A stretch of DNA of 64,000 nt from Shewanella oncorhynchi (GTDB taxonomy: Bacteria > Pseudomonadota > Gammaproteobacteria > Enterobacterales > Shewanellaceae): NCBI RefSeq assembly GCF_012584455.1, contig NZ_JABAEB010000007.1:62001-126000 (forward strand), in the 5' to 3' direction. Positions 46,353 through 56,584 of this stretch are shown here, in pieces (position 1 is the first letter of the stretch; the number at the start of each line of letters is the position of its first letter). Under the pieces are notes generated by a model. That model did no database searches. It saw only the letters and a program-made list of their open reading frames with translations, and was not told the origin of the DNA. A program made the position numbers and the translations under genes.

Positions 46353-47517
46353 TAAGTAGAATTTCCGGCAATTTAGGAACCGCTAAGATCAGTGTAATGC
46401 TCACCAGCGCACCGACAGCGAGGATCACTAATAATATATTAATCGCGCTCACTTCGAGCAGACCCATCACCCAAATATATACAGCTGAAGTACACACTTG
46501 AGCAATTCCCAGTAATGAGCTGGCAACTCCAGCCCGAGTAACAAATGGACTCAGCGCCTGACTCATAGTCACCCCAAATCCAATCGCAAAACCGGAACAT
46601 ACCAAACCAAAACTGAGCAGATTGAATAACTGACCCAGCCAGCCCAATTGGGTCAAGATCAACACCAGTGCTGCGGCGGCAAATAATGTCTGAGAGAACA
46701 AGATTAAGGGTTTTTCTTTAAACAGGTTAAGCAAAACGGGCGTCGAAAATGAGGCCACCATACTCACAAATGCTGTCATAGCCATAGTGTTAGAATATTG
46801 TCCACGGTCAAACCCCATCTGCCCCATGATCAACATGGGAGAGACATTTACATAGCTTAAAATCGTGGTCACACCTAAAGTCGTTATCACCACACGACTG
46901 AGAAAAAACCGCTGTTTAAAGGATTCTTTATATCCACCCGACTCAACTGTGGTGTGAAGTTGCGGTTTAGGATAGGTTTCGCGTAATACAAAAATACACA
47001 GGGTTAAGACCATTAATCCCATCCCCGCCATAGTGTTAAATAGGCTAGGCCATGGGAATTTAAGCATAATTAAATGGCCTATCACAGGCGCTATCACAGG
47101 GATAATGCAAGTCACGCCATTGACCATAGAGAGCACTTTTGCTCGGCGCTTATCGTCTAATACATCACGCAAAATCGCAAAAGCCACAACATAGCAAGAA
47201 CCCGCACCAATGCCTTGTGCAAAGCGTGCCATTAAAAAGAGATCACTGGTTTGCGCACTACCGGCAAAGTAAGAGGCAATAGCAAACAAAAATGCGCCAA
47301 ACAAGGTAATGGGTTTACGCCCAATCCTATCGGCTAAGCTCCCCGCAAACAGCATAGTGGTCGCCATGCCCGCAAGATACACTGAAAAAGCAATATGCAG
47401 CTGCGCCTCACTCGCCCCTAAATCCTGCGCAATTTGCGGCAAACCGACCAAGTACATATCTATCCCTGTCGGGTACAAAAGCACCAGACAAAAACTGCAC
47501 AATAGATATCGAAACAT
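46327..47517 (-). CDS. mdtL: MFS drug exporter MdtL
   Basis: A 12-helix major-facilitator drug:proton antiporter of 396 residues. It matches E. coli MdtL strongly, for example [36 protein letters not shown] and the motif A loop ADRIGRKP. In E. coli it confers chloramphenicol resistance when overexpressed. I start at 47517 (MFRYLLCSF), where the family begins, instead of 30 bases upstream. It forms a two-gene unit with yidZ. Confidence 0.93.
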   Translation of the reverse strand: MFRYLLCSFCLVLLYPTGIDMYLVGLPQIAQDLGASEAQLHIAFSVYLAGMATTMLFAGSLADRIGRKPITLFGAFLFAIASYFAGSAQTSDLFLMARFAQGIGAGSCYVVAFAILRDVLDDKRRAKVLSMVNGVTCIIPVIAPVIGHLIMLKFPWPSLFNTMAGMGLMVLTLCIFVLRETYPKPQLHTTVESGGYKESFKQRFFLSRVVITTLGVTTILSYVNVSPMLIMGQMGFDRGQYSNTMAMTAFVSMVASFSTPVLLNLFKEKPLILFSQTLFAAAALVLILTQLGWLGQLFNLLSFGLVCSGFAIGFGVTMSQALSPFVTRAGVASSLLGIAQVCTSAVYIWVMGLLEVSAINILLVILAVGALVSITLILAVPKLPEILLNDQIPESA

Positions 47518-47698
47518 ATACCTCACCCCGTTAACCATCTCACACATAAGTTGCGCCTAGCCTAGTTTCACTCGCGCAGATCTGTGAGTGGCATTTTCGA
47601 CAACAGGTATTTCCATTGACGACCTATGGGTGGGCATAACACCACGAACGTGAAATAAAAGTTGGTAAAAGAAGATAGAGGAGGAAAGGGGTAGAAAA

Positions 47699-47731
47699 AT
47701 ATCCCCTGCGGTTTGCGACCACAGGGGATAT
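47699..47731 (-). terminator. Terminator of the M16 protease gene
   Basis: ATATCCCCTG and CAGGGGATAT pair over 10 bp with further partial pairing inside; on the minus strand the stem is followed by TTTTTC. Confidence 0.85.
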
Positions 47732-47771
47732 GTCGGTGAATGATCAGTCTACTATTCTATGAGCCCAACAC

Positions 47772-50606
47772 TCATTGCTGAGGTTCTGGCGGTGCAGGAA
47801 GGACTTGGATCATTAAACTGCTATCATCTTGCAGATATTGCTGCGCCAATTTATTAAGTTCTGCAACTGTCATCTGCTGCGCTAACGCTTGCCTTTGTTT
47901 AAAGGCAGCAAAACGACCGGGATGACTCTGGGCGGTTGAGGTGAGATCTAACCAAAAACCATTGGTTTGCGGCGCAGCTTGCATCCACTCAAGCACTGGT
48001 TGGCGGGCTCGATTAAGTAAGTCCTCACTGATCCCCGAAGGCGCTTTAACTTGCTTAACTGCGGCGGTGAAATACTCGGCAACCGTTGGCAACATGGCTT
48101 GAGTCGTGACGCTAAACAAACCTAAGTAACCATAACCGCTGGCATTGAAATCGTTGTAAGAAAAGGCCGATGGCGAATAACTCGCGCCCGCCTTCTCCCT
48201 CACGTTTTCCGTTAATAGAATGCTTAGCACTTGCTCCAGCAGACCCAATCCCGCGTGTTGACTCAAGTGAGTCATGTCCGTTGTAGGCCACACCATGGCA
48301 AGTGCCGCCATATCCAGTTGACCATAATGCGTTAATGTTTTCTGAACGGGCACTTTCGGAAACACAGGTACTATCGACGGAGCATTAGCAATAGGGCTAC
48401 GCTTAATGGCGCCAAGCGTTTCAGCCACAGCAGCAATGGCACTCGCTTCGTCAAAATCGCCCACAATAGCGAGTTCAATCGCCCCTTGCTCGACGGCCGA
48501 ATGGAAACTCGGCGCTAATTCTCCAAAGTGACGTTTGAGAATTTCTTCAGGCTCACCATAACCATAGCGTTTATCACCATTATGGGAGATACGGGCAAAC
48601 TGATTAGAAAACTCAGATTGTGGGTTGCTATGAATACTTTGTTGCTCGGCAATCACTTGTTCTCGAAACAATTGCTCAGCCTGCTTATCCATACCCGGCT
48701 CAATTAAATAAGCCGTCATTAAGCCAAGCTGCGTACGAAGCTCTGCGGCATTAGTGCTAATCTCGCCGCCAAAACTTTGCTCACGCAGACCTAAGTTGAT
48801 GGAAATATCTTGCCCAGCAAAAATATCCTGCAGACTGTCATAATCATGGGCCTTGAGCCCACCCTGCACAAACGCACTGTTAAACAGATAAGACAAACCA
48901 TCCAACTCAGGGAATGGCACTTCACCAAAGCCAATGTTTAGGCTGACCAATGTGGTGCCTTTGTTAAAGTTGGTAGGCTTAAGATTAAGGCGCACGCCAT
49001 TGGCAAATTGCAGTTGACGAATCCCCGTTTCCTTATCGCGACTGTCAGCCACTAACTTGCCTTGCTCACCAAACTGAGTATAAGCAAACTCATCAATCGC
49101 CTTGATTGCTGGTGCGCTCACCGCTTGTTTACGGCTTTTCTCGTAGCTGGCGATAAGCTGTTTTTCAGCATTTTCAATGGGCTTATTGCTGGTCAGATAC
49201 AAATACGGCGTGGCGTTCCATGTTTGATTAAACACTTGGCTTAGCTTTTGCGGTGTCACTGTTGGCATTATTTTTTCAAAAAATGCGAGCTGCCAATCGG
49301 GTTCGACAGGGACGCGATTGCCCGCCACCGAATACACTAGACTCTCGGCAATATTCACACTGTGAATGGTACTGCTACCCGCGACACTTAGCTGATATCC
49401 CTTATGCATACGTTTGATTTGCTGGTCAATTTCCTGTTGGCTAAAACCAAACTCTTTTGCTTGACGCAGGGTTTTCTCCAAGAGTGCGATTCCCTCTTGC
49501 CAGTTATTTTCCTGCGTACCTAGGCTCATTTGTGTGCCATAGGCAATATCAAACTGCGGTCCAACCTGCAGGTTTACACCATATAAACCTTGGCTATGCA
49601 GTAATTGCGACTCCATACGGCGATACAAGATGCCGTGGGCAAGCTCGAGCAACATTTCCTGCTCCCGCACAGCAGGGCTATCGGTAATCGCTGAGATGGG
49701 TTTTAGCATGCCAAGGGAAACTGACGTTGACAGACTTGGATCAAAAAATGCCGCCGCATCGACACTTTGGCGCTCTGCGACAGTACCAATAGCTTGTTCC
49801 TTGGTTTTAGCGGCCAAAGGCGCGGCCTTCCAACTGGCAAACTGTTGTTTTATCTTTTGTTCTACCGCGGCGACCTCGATATCACCCACCACAATTAAAG
49901 TGGTGCGTGAGGGCGTATAAAAACGCTGATATAAAGACAGCAACGCCTCGCGATTGGCATTACTGATACTGTTCGCCTCACCCACAGGGAAGCGCTTTGA
50001 CAACAATGTGTTTGGCATTAAAAACTGTAATTGGTTACGGTAATTCTCAAGATCCGCACCGCTACGTTCACGCAGCTCAGACAACACCACCGCTTTTTCA
50101 CGTTCAATTAGCGCTGGGTCGAGTAATAGATTACTGCCAATTTCTCTCATTAAAAACAAAGCAGTATCGATTTTATCTTGGCTATTACTTGGCAAGTTGA
50201 ATTGATAGACCGTCTGCTGAAACTCAGTCACTGCATTGGTATCGGCGCCAAAACTCAGGCCAAGGCGCTGCAATGTCGGCATCATCTCCCCCGCCGCCAA
50301 TCCGGTCGATCCATTAAAGGCCATATGCTCAAGAAAGTGCACTAATCCTTGCTCGGTATCAGACTCAACCAAAGAGCCTACATCCACTCGCATCCGCACT
50401 ATGACCGCTTGCTCCGGCGTCTTATTGCTCACCAATAAATAACGCATACCATTGGCAAGTTCACCGGTATGGATCCGCTCACTCATAGGCAAGCCTGTCG
50501 CTCCCATCCACAGCGGATCTTCACTCGCCTGCAATGGCAACGCCATACTCAAAAACGCCAGCAGTAACCACTGACGTACAAAACTAATTACCTTGAAATT
50601 GTTCAT
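47772..50606 (-). CDS. Secreted zinc protease, M16 (insulinase) family
   Basis: About 944 residues in two M16 halves. A signal peptide (start at 50606, MNNFKVISFVRQWLLLAF) leads to the active N-terminal half with the inverted zinc motif HFLEH in GLVHFLEHMAFNGS and a downstream Glu in VVLSELRERSG. The C-terminal half lacks the motif, as usual for these pitrilysin-like proteins. Probably periplasmic, degrading short peptides. An upstream TTG extends the frame but has no support. No partner gene adjoins. Confidence 0.92.
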   Translation of the reverse strand: MNNFKVISFVRQWLLLAFLSMALPLQASEDPLWMGATGLPMSERIHTGELANGMRYLLVSNKTPEQAVIVRMRVDVGSLVESDTEQGLVHFLEHMAFNGSTGLAAGEMMPTLQRLGLSFGADTNAVTEFQQTVYQFNLPSNSQDKIDTALFLMREIGSNLLLDPALIEREKAVVLSELRERSGADLENYRNQLQFLMPNTLLSKRFPVGEANSISNANREALLSLYQRFYTPSRTTLIVVGDIEVAAVEQKIKQQFASWKAAPLAAKTKEQAIGTVAERQSVDAAAFFDPSLSTSVSLGMLKPISAITDSPAVREQEMLLELAHGILYRRMESQLLHSQGLYGVNLQVGPQFDIAYGTQMSLGTQENNWQEGIALLEKTLRQAKEFGFSQQEIDQQIKRMHKGYQLSVAGSSTIHSVNIAESLVYSVAGNRVPVEPDWQLAFFEKIMPTVTPQKLSQVFNQTWNATPYLYLTSNKPIENAEKQLIASYEKSRKQAVSAPAIKAIDEFAYTQFGEQGKLVADSRDKETGIRQLQFANGVRLNLKPTNFNKGTTLVSLNIGFGEVPFPELDGLSYLFNSAFVQGGLKAHDYDSLQDIFAGQDISINLGLREQSFGGEISTNAAELRTQLGLMTAYLIEPGMDKQAEQLFREQVIAEQQSIHSNPQSEFSNQFARISHNGDKRYGYGEPEEILKRHFGELAPSFHSAVEQGAIELAIVGDFDEASAIAAVAETLGAIKRSPIANAPSIVPVFPKVPVQKTLTHYGQLDMAALAMVWPTTDMTHLSQHAGLGLLEQVLSILLTENVREKAGASYSPSAFSYNDFNASGYGYLGLFSVTTQAMLPTVAEYFTAAVKQVKAPSGISEDLLNRARQPVLEWMQAAPQTNGFWLDLTSTAQSHPGRFAAFKQRQALAQQMTVAELNKLAQQYLQDDSSLMIQVLPAPPEPQQ

Positions 50607-51040
50607 TAAAATTCGCACTTTGCCCCCAAAATCAAACAAGAAACCTAGGAAGCGCTCACCTATGTTTCAGATAAAATAAGCTTTCACTATAGTACCTAAA
50701 GCACTTTAAGTCACAAAATCAATACCTTATGCCGTACTAAAAATAGTTTATCGCCTTGATATATAGTCAGAATATGCCGAAAAATAATGAGCGAGGAAGG
50801 AAGCTGAAACAGCTGTGGATTTAATGGTTACTGTGGAATGGTATACATATATTAGCGAGATATTGAGTGTTTAATTAGCCAAGCACTTTCTTAAATCTAA
50901 TTACAGAGCAATATCTTGATTGAAAATCTGAGTTGAACCCTCACAATTTTGGCTTTAAAAATCACAACAAAGTTTAGATATTTCGGCTCATGGCCTCGTG
51001 AAAAAACAACTTCACAGGTAAGCCATTAATGACAAAATGC
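50607..51040. other. Intergenic region between asparaginase and M16 protease
   Basis: Mostly AT-rich upstream sequence of the M16 gene with no recognised site. The asparaginase terminator lies at its left edge. Confidence 0.4.
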
Positions 51041-51070
51041 AAAAGCCCTACGAATATTCGCAGGGCTTTT
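51041..51070 (-). terminator. Asparaginase terminator
   Basis: AAAAGCCCT and AGGGCTTTT pair with an inner CGAAT/ATTCG stem and one mismatch. A and T runs on both sides make it work on either strand; it lies 22 bases after the asparaginase stop. Confidence 0.88.
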
Positions 51071-51091
51071 GTTTTATCACGCAGTTGAATC

Positions 51092-52150
51092 TTAAAACTG
51101 TTGAAACCAACGTTGGATCTGCTGTGGATCTTTGCTTTGCGTTAACGACAGCATCAGTAAAATGCGGGCTTTTTGCGGGTTAAGATTACCTGCTGCGATA
51201 AAGCCATATTTAGCATCGTCTATCTCGGCATCAAGCGTGGTTGCGCCTGTGGGCACTCGACTAGAGCGAACGACTAAGGTGCCTTTTTGACTCGCTTTAG
51301 CTAAGGTGTCAAATATTGAGTGGTAAATATTACCATTACCTACACCGGCGCTGACTATGCCATCAAAACCCGCTTCAACCATAGCTTTGACAGGTAAATC
51401 GCTGGCATTAGCGTAGTTGTAGACAATCCCTACCTGTGGCAGCTTGTCGAGTTTGCTAACATCAAAAGGCGTTTGCCTTGTATGTTGACGCTCAGTTTTG
51501 CCCATGTATTCAATCTTGCTGTTATGGATAACGCCAAGCGGGCCAAAGTTAGGCGCGGCAAAAGTGTGTACACCTGTAGTGTTAGTCTTAGTCACATCGC
51601 GGGCATTCAATACGGTATCGTTCATCACCACCAACACGCCTCGACCTTTAGATTCTAGGTTAGCGGCGGTCGCGACTGCGTTATACAAATTCATCGGGCC
51701 ATCGGCACTCATGGCAGTTGATGGACGCATTGCCCCAACCAGTACTACAGGCTTATCGCTCTTGATGGTGAGATTTAAAAAATACGCCGTTTCCTCTAAG
51801 GTATCAGTACCATGGGTAATGACGATACCGTCGACATCTTTATCAGCCAATAGCAGATTGATACGCTTGGCTAAGGCTAGCCAAACTTTATCGTTCATGT
51901 CCTGCGAACCGATTTTAACCAGTTGCTCACCTTGAATATCAGCAAGTTGTTTCATTTCAGGCACGGCCGCAATCAAGCTACTAATGCCCACTTCACCAGC
52001 CTGATAGTTAGACTCAGTAGCCGATTGTCCGACTCCCGCAATAGTGCCACCCGTGGCAATAATACGTACCTGTGGAAGCGCCTGCGCCGCGGAGGAGAGA
52101 AATAACCCTAAAGTGACCGAGAGCAAAAGCTTACGCATTGGAAAATTCAT
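51092..52150 (-). CDS. ansB: Periplasmic type II L-asparaginase
   Basis: A 352-residue exported enzyme that hydrolyses asparagine to aspartate and ammonia. A signal peptide (RKLLLSVTLGLFLSSAAQA) precedes the catalytic motifs IIATGGTIAG, with the nucleophile Thr, and VITHGTDTLEETAYF with the second Thr-Asp-Lys set. The alternative start four codons downstream (MRKLL) also gives a sound signal. A CRP-like site lies upstream at 52210. Together with aspA and dcuA it supplies fumarate from asparagine. Confidence 0.95.
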   Translation of the reverse strand: MNFPMRKLLLSVTLGLFLSSAAQALPQVRIIATGGTIAGVGQSATESNYQAGEVGISSLIAAVPEMKQLADIQGEQLVKIGSQDMNDKVWLALAKRINLLLADKDVDGIVITHGTDTLEETAYFLNLTIKSDKPVVLVGAMRPSTAMSADGPMNLYNAVATAANLESKGRGVLVVMNDTVLNARDVTKTNTTGVHTFAAPNFGPLGVIHNSKIEYMGKTERQHTRQTPFDVSKLDKLPQVGIVYNYANASDLPVKAMVEAGFDGIVSAGVGNGNIYHSIFDTLAKASQKGTLVVRSSRVPTGATTLDAEIDDAKYGFIAAGNLNPQKARILLMLSLTQSKDPQQIQRWFQQF

Positions 52151-52209
52151 GCTTACATCCTTTGATTAATAATAAACGCCCACAGTGTGCACTATTGTCT
52201 AAGCCTCAC

Positions 52210-52225
52210 TGTGATAGCTCTCACT
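52210..52225. promoter_or_regulatory. CRP-like operator
   Basis: TGTGATAGCTCTCACT is close to the CRP consensus TGTGA-N6-TCACA with one mismatch. It sits about 60-75 bases upstream of ansB, a gene under CRP and FNR control in E. coli. It could instead serve aspA, which is 480 bases away. Confidence 0.5.
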
Positions 52226-52706
52226 AAAATGAAATAACAGATTTAGCGTTATCTAATTGATTATTTAAACTTTAAGGAAAACACCATGCATTTATTATTG
52301 AGTAGATTTAACTAATCAATGATTATTCGCTATTGACGCAGTGACAATTAAATATCGTATGGTTTATTTAATTTTAAAAACACTTGAATAAATATGTCGC
52401 CGATTGGTTAACGAATAACAAATCTATAGCTAATTTGCATCAAAAAGTAATGGCTCACACTAGTGATCCGAGTTGAGAGACTTATCTAAGAAAAAAAAGA
52501 AATACACTATTTCATACAGTTAAGTGATCACCATCCTAATCCTGTTATTGCCAAAGCGTTAAGATCTACTTCGATAGTCAAGGAGACGATTCTCCTTCAT
52601 GTTTTCGATGAGTTATTCTTGATGTGTTACGTATACTTATTGTACACATCCACAACTCAATACTCGGAGATATATCTTACTATTAATTGGATTTAATAGG
52701 ATCGAA
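52226..52706. other. Long upstream region of aspA
   Basis: AT-rich region with no frame of note. It contains a perfect inverted repeat AAGGAGA-CGAT-TCTCCTT (52580-52597) about 110 bases before the aspA start. No clear FNR site (TTGAT-N4-ATCAA) was found. Confidence 0.45.
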
Positions 52707-54149
52707 ATGAAAGATACTAATAGCGTACGGATCGAAGAAGATTTATTGGGCACGAAAGAAGTTTCCAATGAATTTTATTATGGCATACATACATTGCGTG
52801 CCATCGAAAACTTTAAGCTGAGTAATCAAAAAATTTCCGATGTACCTGAATTAGTCCGTGGCATGATGCTAACAAAAAAAGCCGCTGCCATGGCTAACAG
52901 TGAATTAGGCGCTGTAAGTCCTGAAATCGCTGACAAAATTATTGAAGCGTGCGATCTGATACTCACAACGGGTCGATTTGTTGATCAATTTCCGGTCGAT
53001 GTTTATCAAGGAGGCGCAGGCACTTCAGTCAACATGAATACCAATGAGGTATTAGCCAACGTTGCACTGGAGATCATGGGGCTAGAAAAAGGCCGTTACG
53101 ATGTCATCAATCCTAATGACCATGTCAATAAATGCCAATCGACTAACGATGCCTATCCAACAGGTTTCCGTATTGCGGTCATCAACAGTACCGATATTCT
53201 GTTAGATGCATTAACCGACCTTATCAGCGCTTTCGACACTAAAGCCACAGAGTTTAAAACCATCTTAAAAATGGGCCGCACTCAATTGCAAGATGCCGTG
53301 CCTATGACCTTAGGCCAAGAGTTTCATGCCTTTGCTGTTACATTGCGAGAAGAAATTAAGTCCATCAAGCGTTGCCAAGAGTTGTTGTTAGAAGTGAACT
53401 TAGGCGCAACCGCCATTGGTACAGGGCTAAATACGCCTGTCGGTTATTCCGCATTAGCCATTAAGTATCTGGCAGACATTACTGGCCGCGCCTATGTGCC
53501 AGCGGAAGATTTAATCGAAGCGACATCCGATTGTGGTGCCTACGTTATGCTGCACAGTGCAATTAAGCGTATGGCGATTAAAATGTCCAAGATTTGTAAC
53601 GACCTACGCTTACTTTCATCGGGTCCACGTACAGGTCTGAAGGAGATTAATCTTCCTGAGCTGCAAGCGGGTTCCTCCATCATGCCAGCCAAGGTTAACC
53701 CTGTGATCCCTGAGGTCGTCAATCAGGTTGCCTTTAAGATTGTCGGCAATGATATCACTATCACTATGGCCGCCGAAGCAGGCCAATTACAGCTTAACGT
53801 AATGGAACCTGTGATTGGACAGGCGATGTTTGAGTCGCTCAGTTTGATGGGCAATGCCTGTATCTCCCTGCGTGAAAAATGCGTTGAAGGTATCACAGCC
53901 AATCCAGAGATCTGCATGGCCCATGTGATGAACTCTATCGGGATCGTGACCTACCTTAACCCAATCATCGGCCACCATGAAGGTGACATCATAGGCAAGA
54001 TTTGCGCCCAAACGGGTAAAAATGTCCGTGAAGTGGTACTCGAACGCGGTTTGTTAACGGTTGAAGAACTCGATGACATTCTCTCAGTTGAAAACCTGAT
54101 GAATCCTAAATATCAGGCTAAACGCAATACTAGCAAAGCCAAAGTGTAA
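52707..54149 (+). CDS. aspA: Aspartate ammonia-lyase
   Basis: A 480-residue enzyme of the fumarase/aspartase superfamily that converts aspartate to fumarate and ammonia. It has the signature [11 protein letters not shown] around residue 320 with the catalytic Ser loop, and family blocks [16 protein letters not shown] and [14 protein letters not shown]. It is followed by dcuA 114 bases later, the same aspA-dcuA order as in E. coli. Its product is the electron acceptor for the fumarate reductase encoded 1.5 kb downstream. Full length. Confidence 0.97.
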   Translation: MKDTNSVRIEEDLLGTKEVSNEFYYGIHTLRAIENFKLSNQKISDVPELVRGMMLTKKAAAMANSELGAVSPEIADKIIEACDLILTTGRFVDQFPVDVYQGGAGTSVNMNTNEVLANVALEIMGLEKGRYDVINPNDHVNKCQSTNDAYPTGFRIAVINSTDILLDALTDLISAFDTKATEFKTILKMGRTQLQDAVPMTLGQEFHAFAVTLREEIKSIKRCQELLLEVNLGATAIGTGLNTPVGYSALAIKYLADITGRAYVPAEDLIEATSDCGAYVMLHSAIKRMAIKMSKICNDLRLLSSGPRTGLKEINLPELQAGSSIMPAKVNPVIPEVVNQVAFKIVGNDITITMAAEAGQLQLNVMEPVIGQAMFESLSLMGNACISLREKCVEGITANPEICMAHVMNSIGIVTYLNPIIGHHEGDIIGKICAQTGKNVREVVLERGLLTVEELDDILSVENLMNPKYQAKRNTSKAKV

Positions 54150-54156
54150 CTCAGTG

Positions 54157-54180
54157 GGGCTGGGGAGCCTTCCCCAGCCC
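54157..54180 (+). terminator. Hairpin between aspA and dcuA
   Basis: GGGCTGGGGA and TCCCCAGCCC form a perfect 10-bp GC-rich stem with a 4-base loop directly after aspA. There is no T-run, so it more likely limits or tunes read-through or mRNA decay than ends transcription. Confidence 0.55.
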
Positions 54181-54263
54181 ACAACTCGATGATTCAAGAA
54201 TAAGCATGCGCAGAGTGAATATGCGCAGGCTATTGAAATTAAAAATAAAATAGAGTTAACACT

Positions 54264-55565
54264 ATGATTATATTAGAGATAATTATCGTCCTCGGGGCTA
54301 TTTACCTTGGTGCAAGGATGGGTAGCATGGGAGTCGGCTTCGCTGGCGGTGTCGGGGTACTGATACTGACCGCGGGGATGGGACTCAAACCGGGCAATAT
54401 CCCGATCGACGTGATCCTCATCATTATGTCAGTTATCACCGCGATTGCGGCCATGCAAGTGTCTGGAGGGATGGATTATTTAGTCTCACTGGCAGAAAAA
54501 TTATTACGTAAGCATCCAAAACAAATCACCTTTCTGGCCCCTGTCGTCACCTATTTCATGACACTTTTTGCGGGTACAGGCCACACAGCATTCTCCACCT
54601 TACCTGTTATTGCCGAAGTCGCAAAAGAGCAAGGCATTCGCCCCTCTCGTCCCTTATCTATTGCCGTTGTCGCATCTCAAGTCGCCATTACCGCCTCACC
54701 GATTTCAGCGGCTGTCGTGTTCTTCTCAGGCATCTTAGAGCCGTTTGGCGTAGATTATTTAGTACTGTTAGCCGTTTGTATTCCCTCAACTTTTCTCGCC
54801 TGCATGGTCGGCGCCGTTGTTGCCAACTTAATGGGTAAAGAACTGGCCGATGATCCTGTCTATCAAGAACGCTTAGCCAAAGGTTTAGTCAAAACACGCG
54901 GTAAAACGGAGATCAAAATTAAAGCCGGCGCGAAACGATCTGTGATGATTTTCTTGCTAGCGATTGCGGCTGTCATGGCCTATGCCACTGCGATATCAGA
55001 CAAAGTCGGTTTGATTGTTGACCCTGTATTGCCACGCGACGCCGCCATTATGGTGCTGATGCTCACGGCAGCTGCCGCTATTACGATTTTCTGTAAGTTA
55101 GACGCAAGTGAAATCTCCAATGCGGCCACCTTTAAATCAGGCATGTCCGCCTGTGTTTGTGTGTTAGGTGTGGCTTGGTTAGGCGATACCTTAGTGTCGA
55201 ATCATATCGAGGAAATCAAAGATCTTGCCGGCACCTTACTGCAAAGTCAGCCTTGGTTATTATCGGTAACCTTATTCTTTGCCTCCATGCTGCTCTACTC
55301 CCAAGGCGCGACAACAAAAGCGCTAATGCCCGCAGCCTTGGCGATTGGTGTAAGTCCATTGACAGCCGTAGCCTCTTTCGCCGCCGTCAGCGCGCTGTTT
55401 GTATTACCGACTTACCCCACGCTACTGGCTGCGGTCGAGATGGATGATACTGGCTCGACACGGATTGGTAAGGCGGTATTTAACCATCCGTTCCTGGTCC
55501 CTGGCGTTGTGACGATTGCCACCAGTGTGGCATTAGCCTTCCTGTTTGGCGGCATGATGCTGTAG
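54264..55565 (+). CDS. dcuA: Anaerobic C4-dicarboxylate transporter DcuA
   Basis: A 433-residue inner-membrane transporter of about ten helices that exchanges or takes up aspartate, fumarate, malate and succinate. It resembles DcuA rather than DcuB (VTYFMTLFAGTGHTAFSTLP, KEQGIRPSRPLSIAVV, ILPTYPTLLAAVEMDDTG-like block). The position between aspA and frdCAB fits fumarate-succinate or aspartate-succinate exchange. Confidence 0.92.
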   Translation: MIILEIIIVLGAIYLGARMGSMGVGFAGGVGVLILTAGMGLKPGNIPIDVILIIMSVITAIAAMQVSGGMDYLVSLAEKLLRKHPKQITFLAPVVTYFMTLFAGTGHTAFSTLPVIAEVAKEQGIRPSRPLSIAVVASQVAITASPISAAVVFFSGILEPFGVDYLVLLAVCIPSTFLACMVGAVVANLMGKELADDPVYQERLAKGLVKTRGKTEIKIKAGAKRSVMIFLLAIAAVMAYATAISDKVGLIVDPVLPRDAAIMVLMLTAAAAITIFCKLDASEISNAATFKSGMSACVCVLGVAWLGDTLVSNHIEEIKDLAGTLLQSQPWLLSVTLFFASMLLYSQGATTKALMPAALAIGVSPLTAVASFAAVSALFVLPTYPTLLAAVEMDDTGSTRIGKAVFNHPFLVPGVVTIATSVALAFLFGGMML

Positions 55566-55704
55566 CTCAATTTTACCCTAAGTGCTCTCAGGGCTAATGC
55601 CTACAAATGGATTAACCCTCTTCTTTTAATCTGTATCTATAGACTTTGTTTTGGCGTGATGCAGGTACATTCACGCCATAGCAAATCGAGTAAGAGGTGA
55701 ATTA

Positions 55705-56430
55705 ATGTCAGCAAAAACGCGTGTTCCTACCGCCATTAACGGCGGACCATTTGGCCAAGCTTGGTCGGCTAAAGCAGACTGCTTACAAAGTGTGACAGGG
55801 CTTATATTAGGTATTTTCCTCTTATTTCATATGCATTTCGAGGCGAGCATTTTATTTGGTAAAGAAACCTTTTTTCACATGGTGCAATTCTTAGAAGGCA
55901 GTATGTTTAGCTCGACGGGTCATGGCTTCCCCATAGTGACCCAGATCATTTCAGTCATTATGCTGGTGATTGTTGCAGTACATGCCGCCACCGCACTACG
56001 TCGTTTTCCAGTGCAATTAGGCCAATGGCGAGCGATGCGTGGCTTTATGTCGACTATCAAGCATAGAGATACCCAAGCATGGTTCTGGCAGATGATCACA
56101 GGTTTCTTGCTGTTTTTCTTAGTGTCGGCCCATCTTGCCACTATGATTTTAAACCCTGATATTGGCCCTCACCTTTCGGCCGAACGGGTTTACCACGATA
56201 ACGCTTGGCTCTTATACGTGGTGTTTTTACCTATCGTATTATTCCACGGCATCGTTGGTTTATACCGAGTGATATTAAAGTGGGGTGTGAGTAGTAACCG
56301 TCCACTTATCCGCACTATAGCGCAAGTATTGATCGTCTATTTATTGTGTTTAGGCACATTAAGCCTAGTGACCTATATCAATATTGGTATCGAATTAGTT
56401 TTGCCAGTACAACCGTTTATTCCTCAGTAA
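55705..56430 (+). CDS. frdC: Fumarate reductase cytochrome b subunit
   Basis: A 241-residue membrane anchor with five helices, of the Wolinella succinogenes dihaem cytochrome b type. Candidate haem-ligand His residues lie in LFHMHFE, HAATALRRF, SAHLATM and LFHGIVGLYR. It passes electrons from menaquinol to FrdB. First gene of frdCAB; a hairpin of TGGCGTGA/TCACGCCA (55652-55678) lies in its upstream region. No FNR site was recognised. Confidence 0.92.
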   Translation: MSAKTRVPTAINGGPFGQAWSAKADCLQSVTGLILGIFLLFHMHFEASILFGKETFFHMVQFLEGSMFSSTGHGFPIVTQIISVIMLVIVAVHAATALRRFPVQLGQWRAMRGFMSTIKHRDTQAWFWQMITGFLLFFLVSAHLATMILNPDIGPHLSAERVYHDNAWLLYVVFLPIVLFHGIVGLYRVILKWGVSSNRPLIRTIAQVLIVYLLCLGTLSLVTYINIGIELVLPVQPFIPQ

Positions 56431-56552
56431 TGGGCATGACGCTATCGGCGCACCTAGCCTATATAGCAAGACAAACAACATACGGATCCTCCTCTGATAC
56501 ATAGTTGCAGCGCATCTATGCCCGAGGAGCGCAATGATAAATCCATGAAATG

Positions 56553-56584
56553 TTATCTAAATTATTAGATAAGGATCTGATTTG
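56553..56584 (+). promoter_or_regulatory. Hairpin over the frdA ribosome-binding site, TTG start
   Basis: TTATCTAA (56553-56560) and TTAGATAA (56565-56572) form a perfect 8-bp stem with a 4-base loop. Its right arm touches AAGGAT, the ribosome-binding site of frdA, whose start is TTG at 56582. The arrangement may tune FrdA synthesis relative to FrdC. Confidence 0.5.

Noticed and set aside
52226..52706. FNR box upstream of aspA
   Set aside because: Only half-sites such as TTGAT were found, without a matching ATCAA at 4-base spacing.
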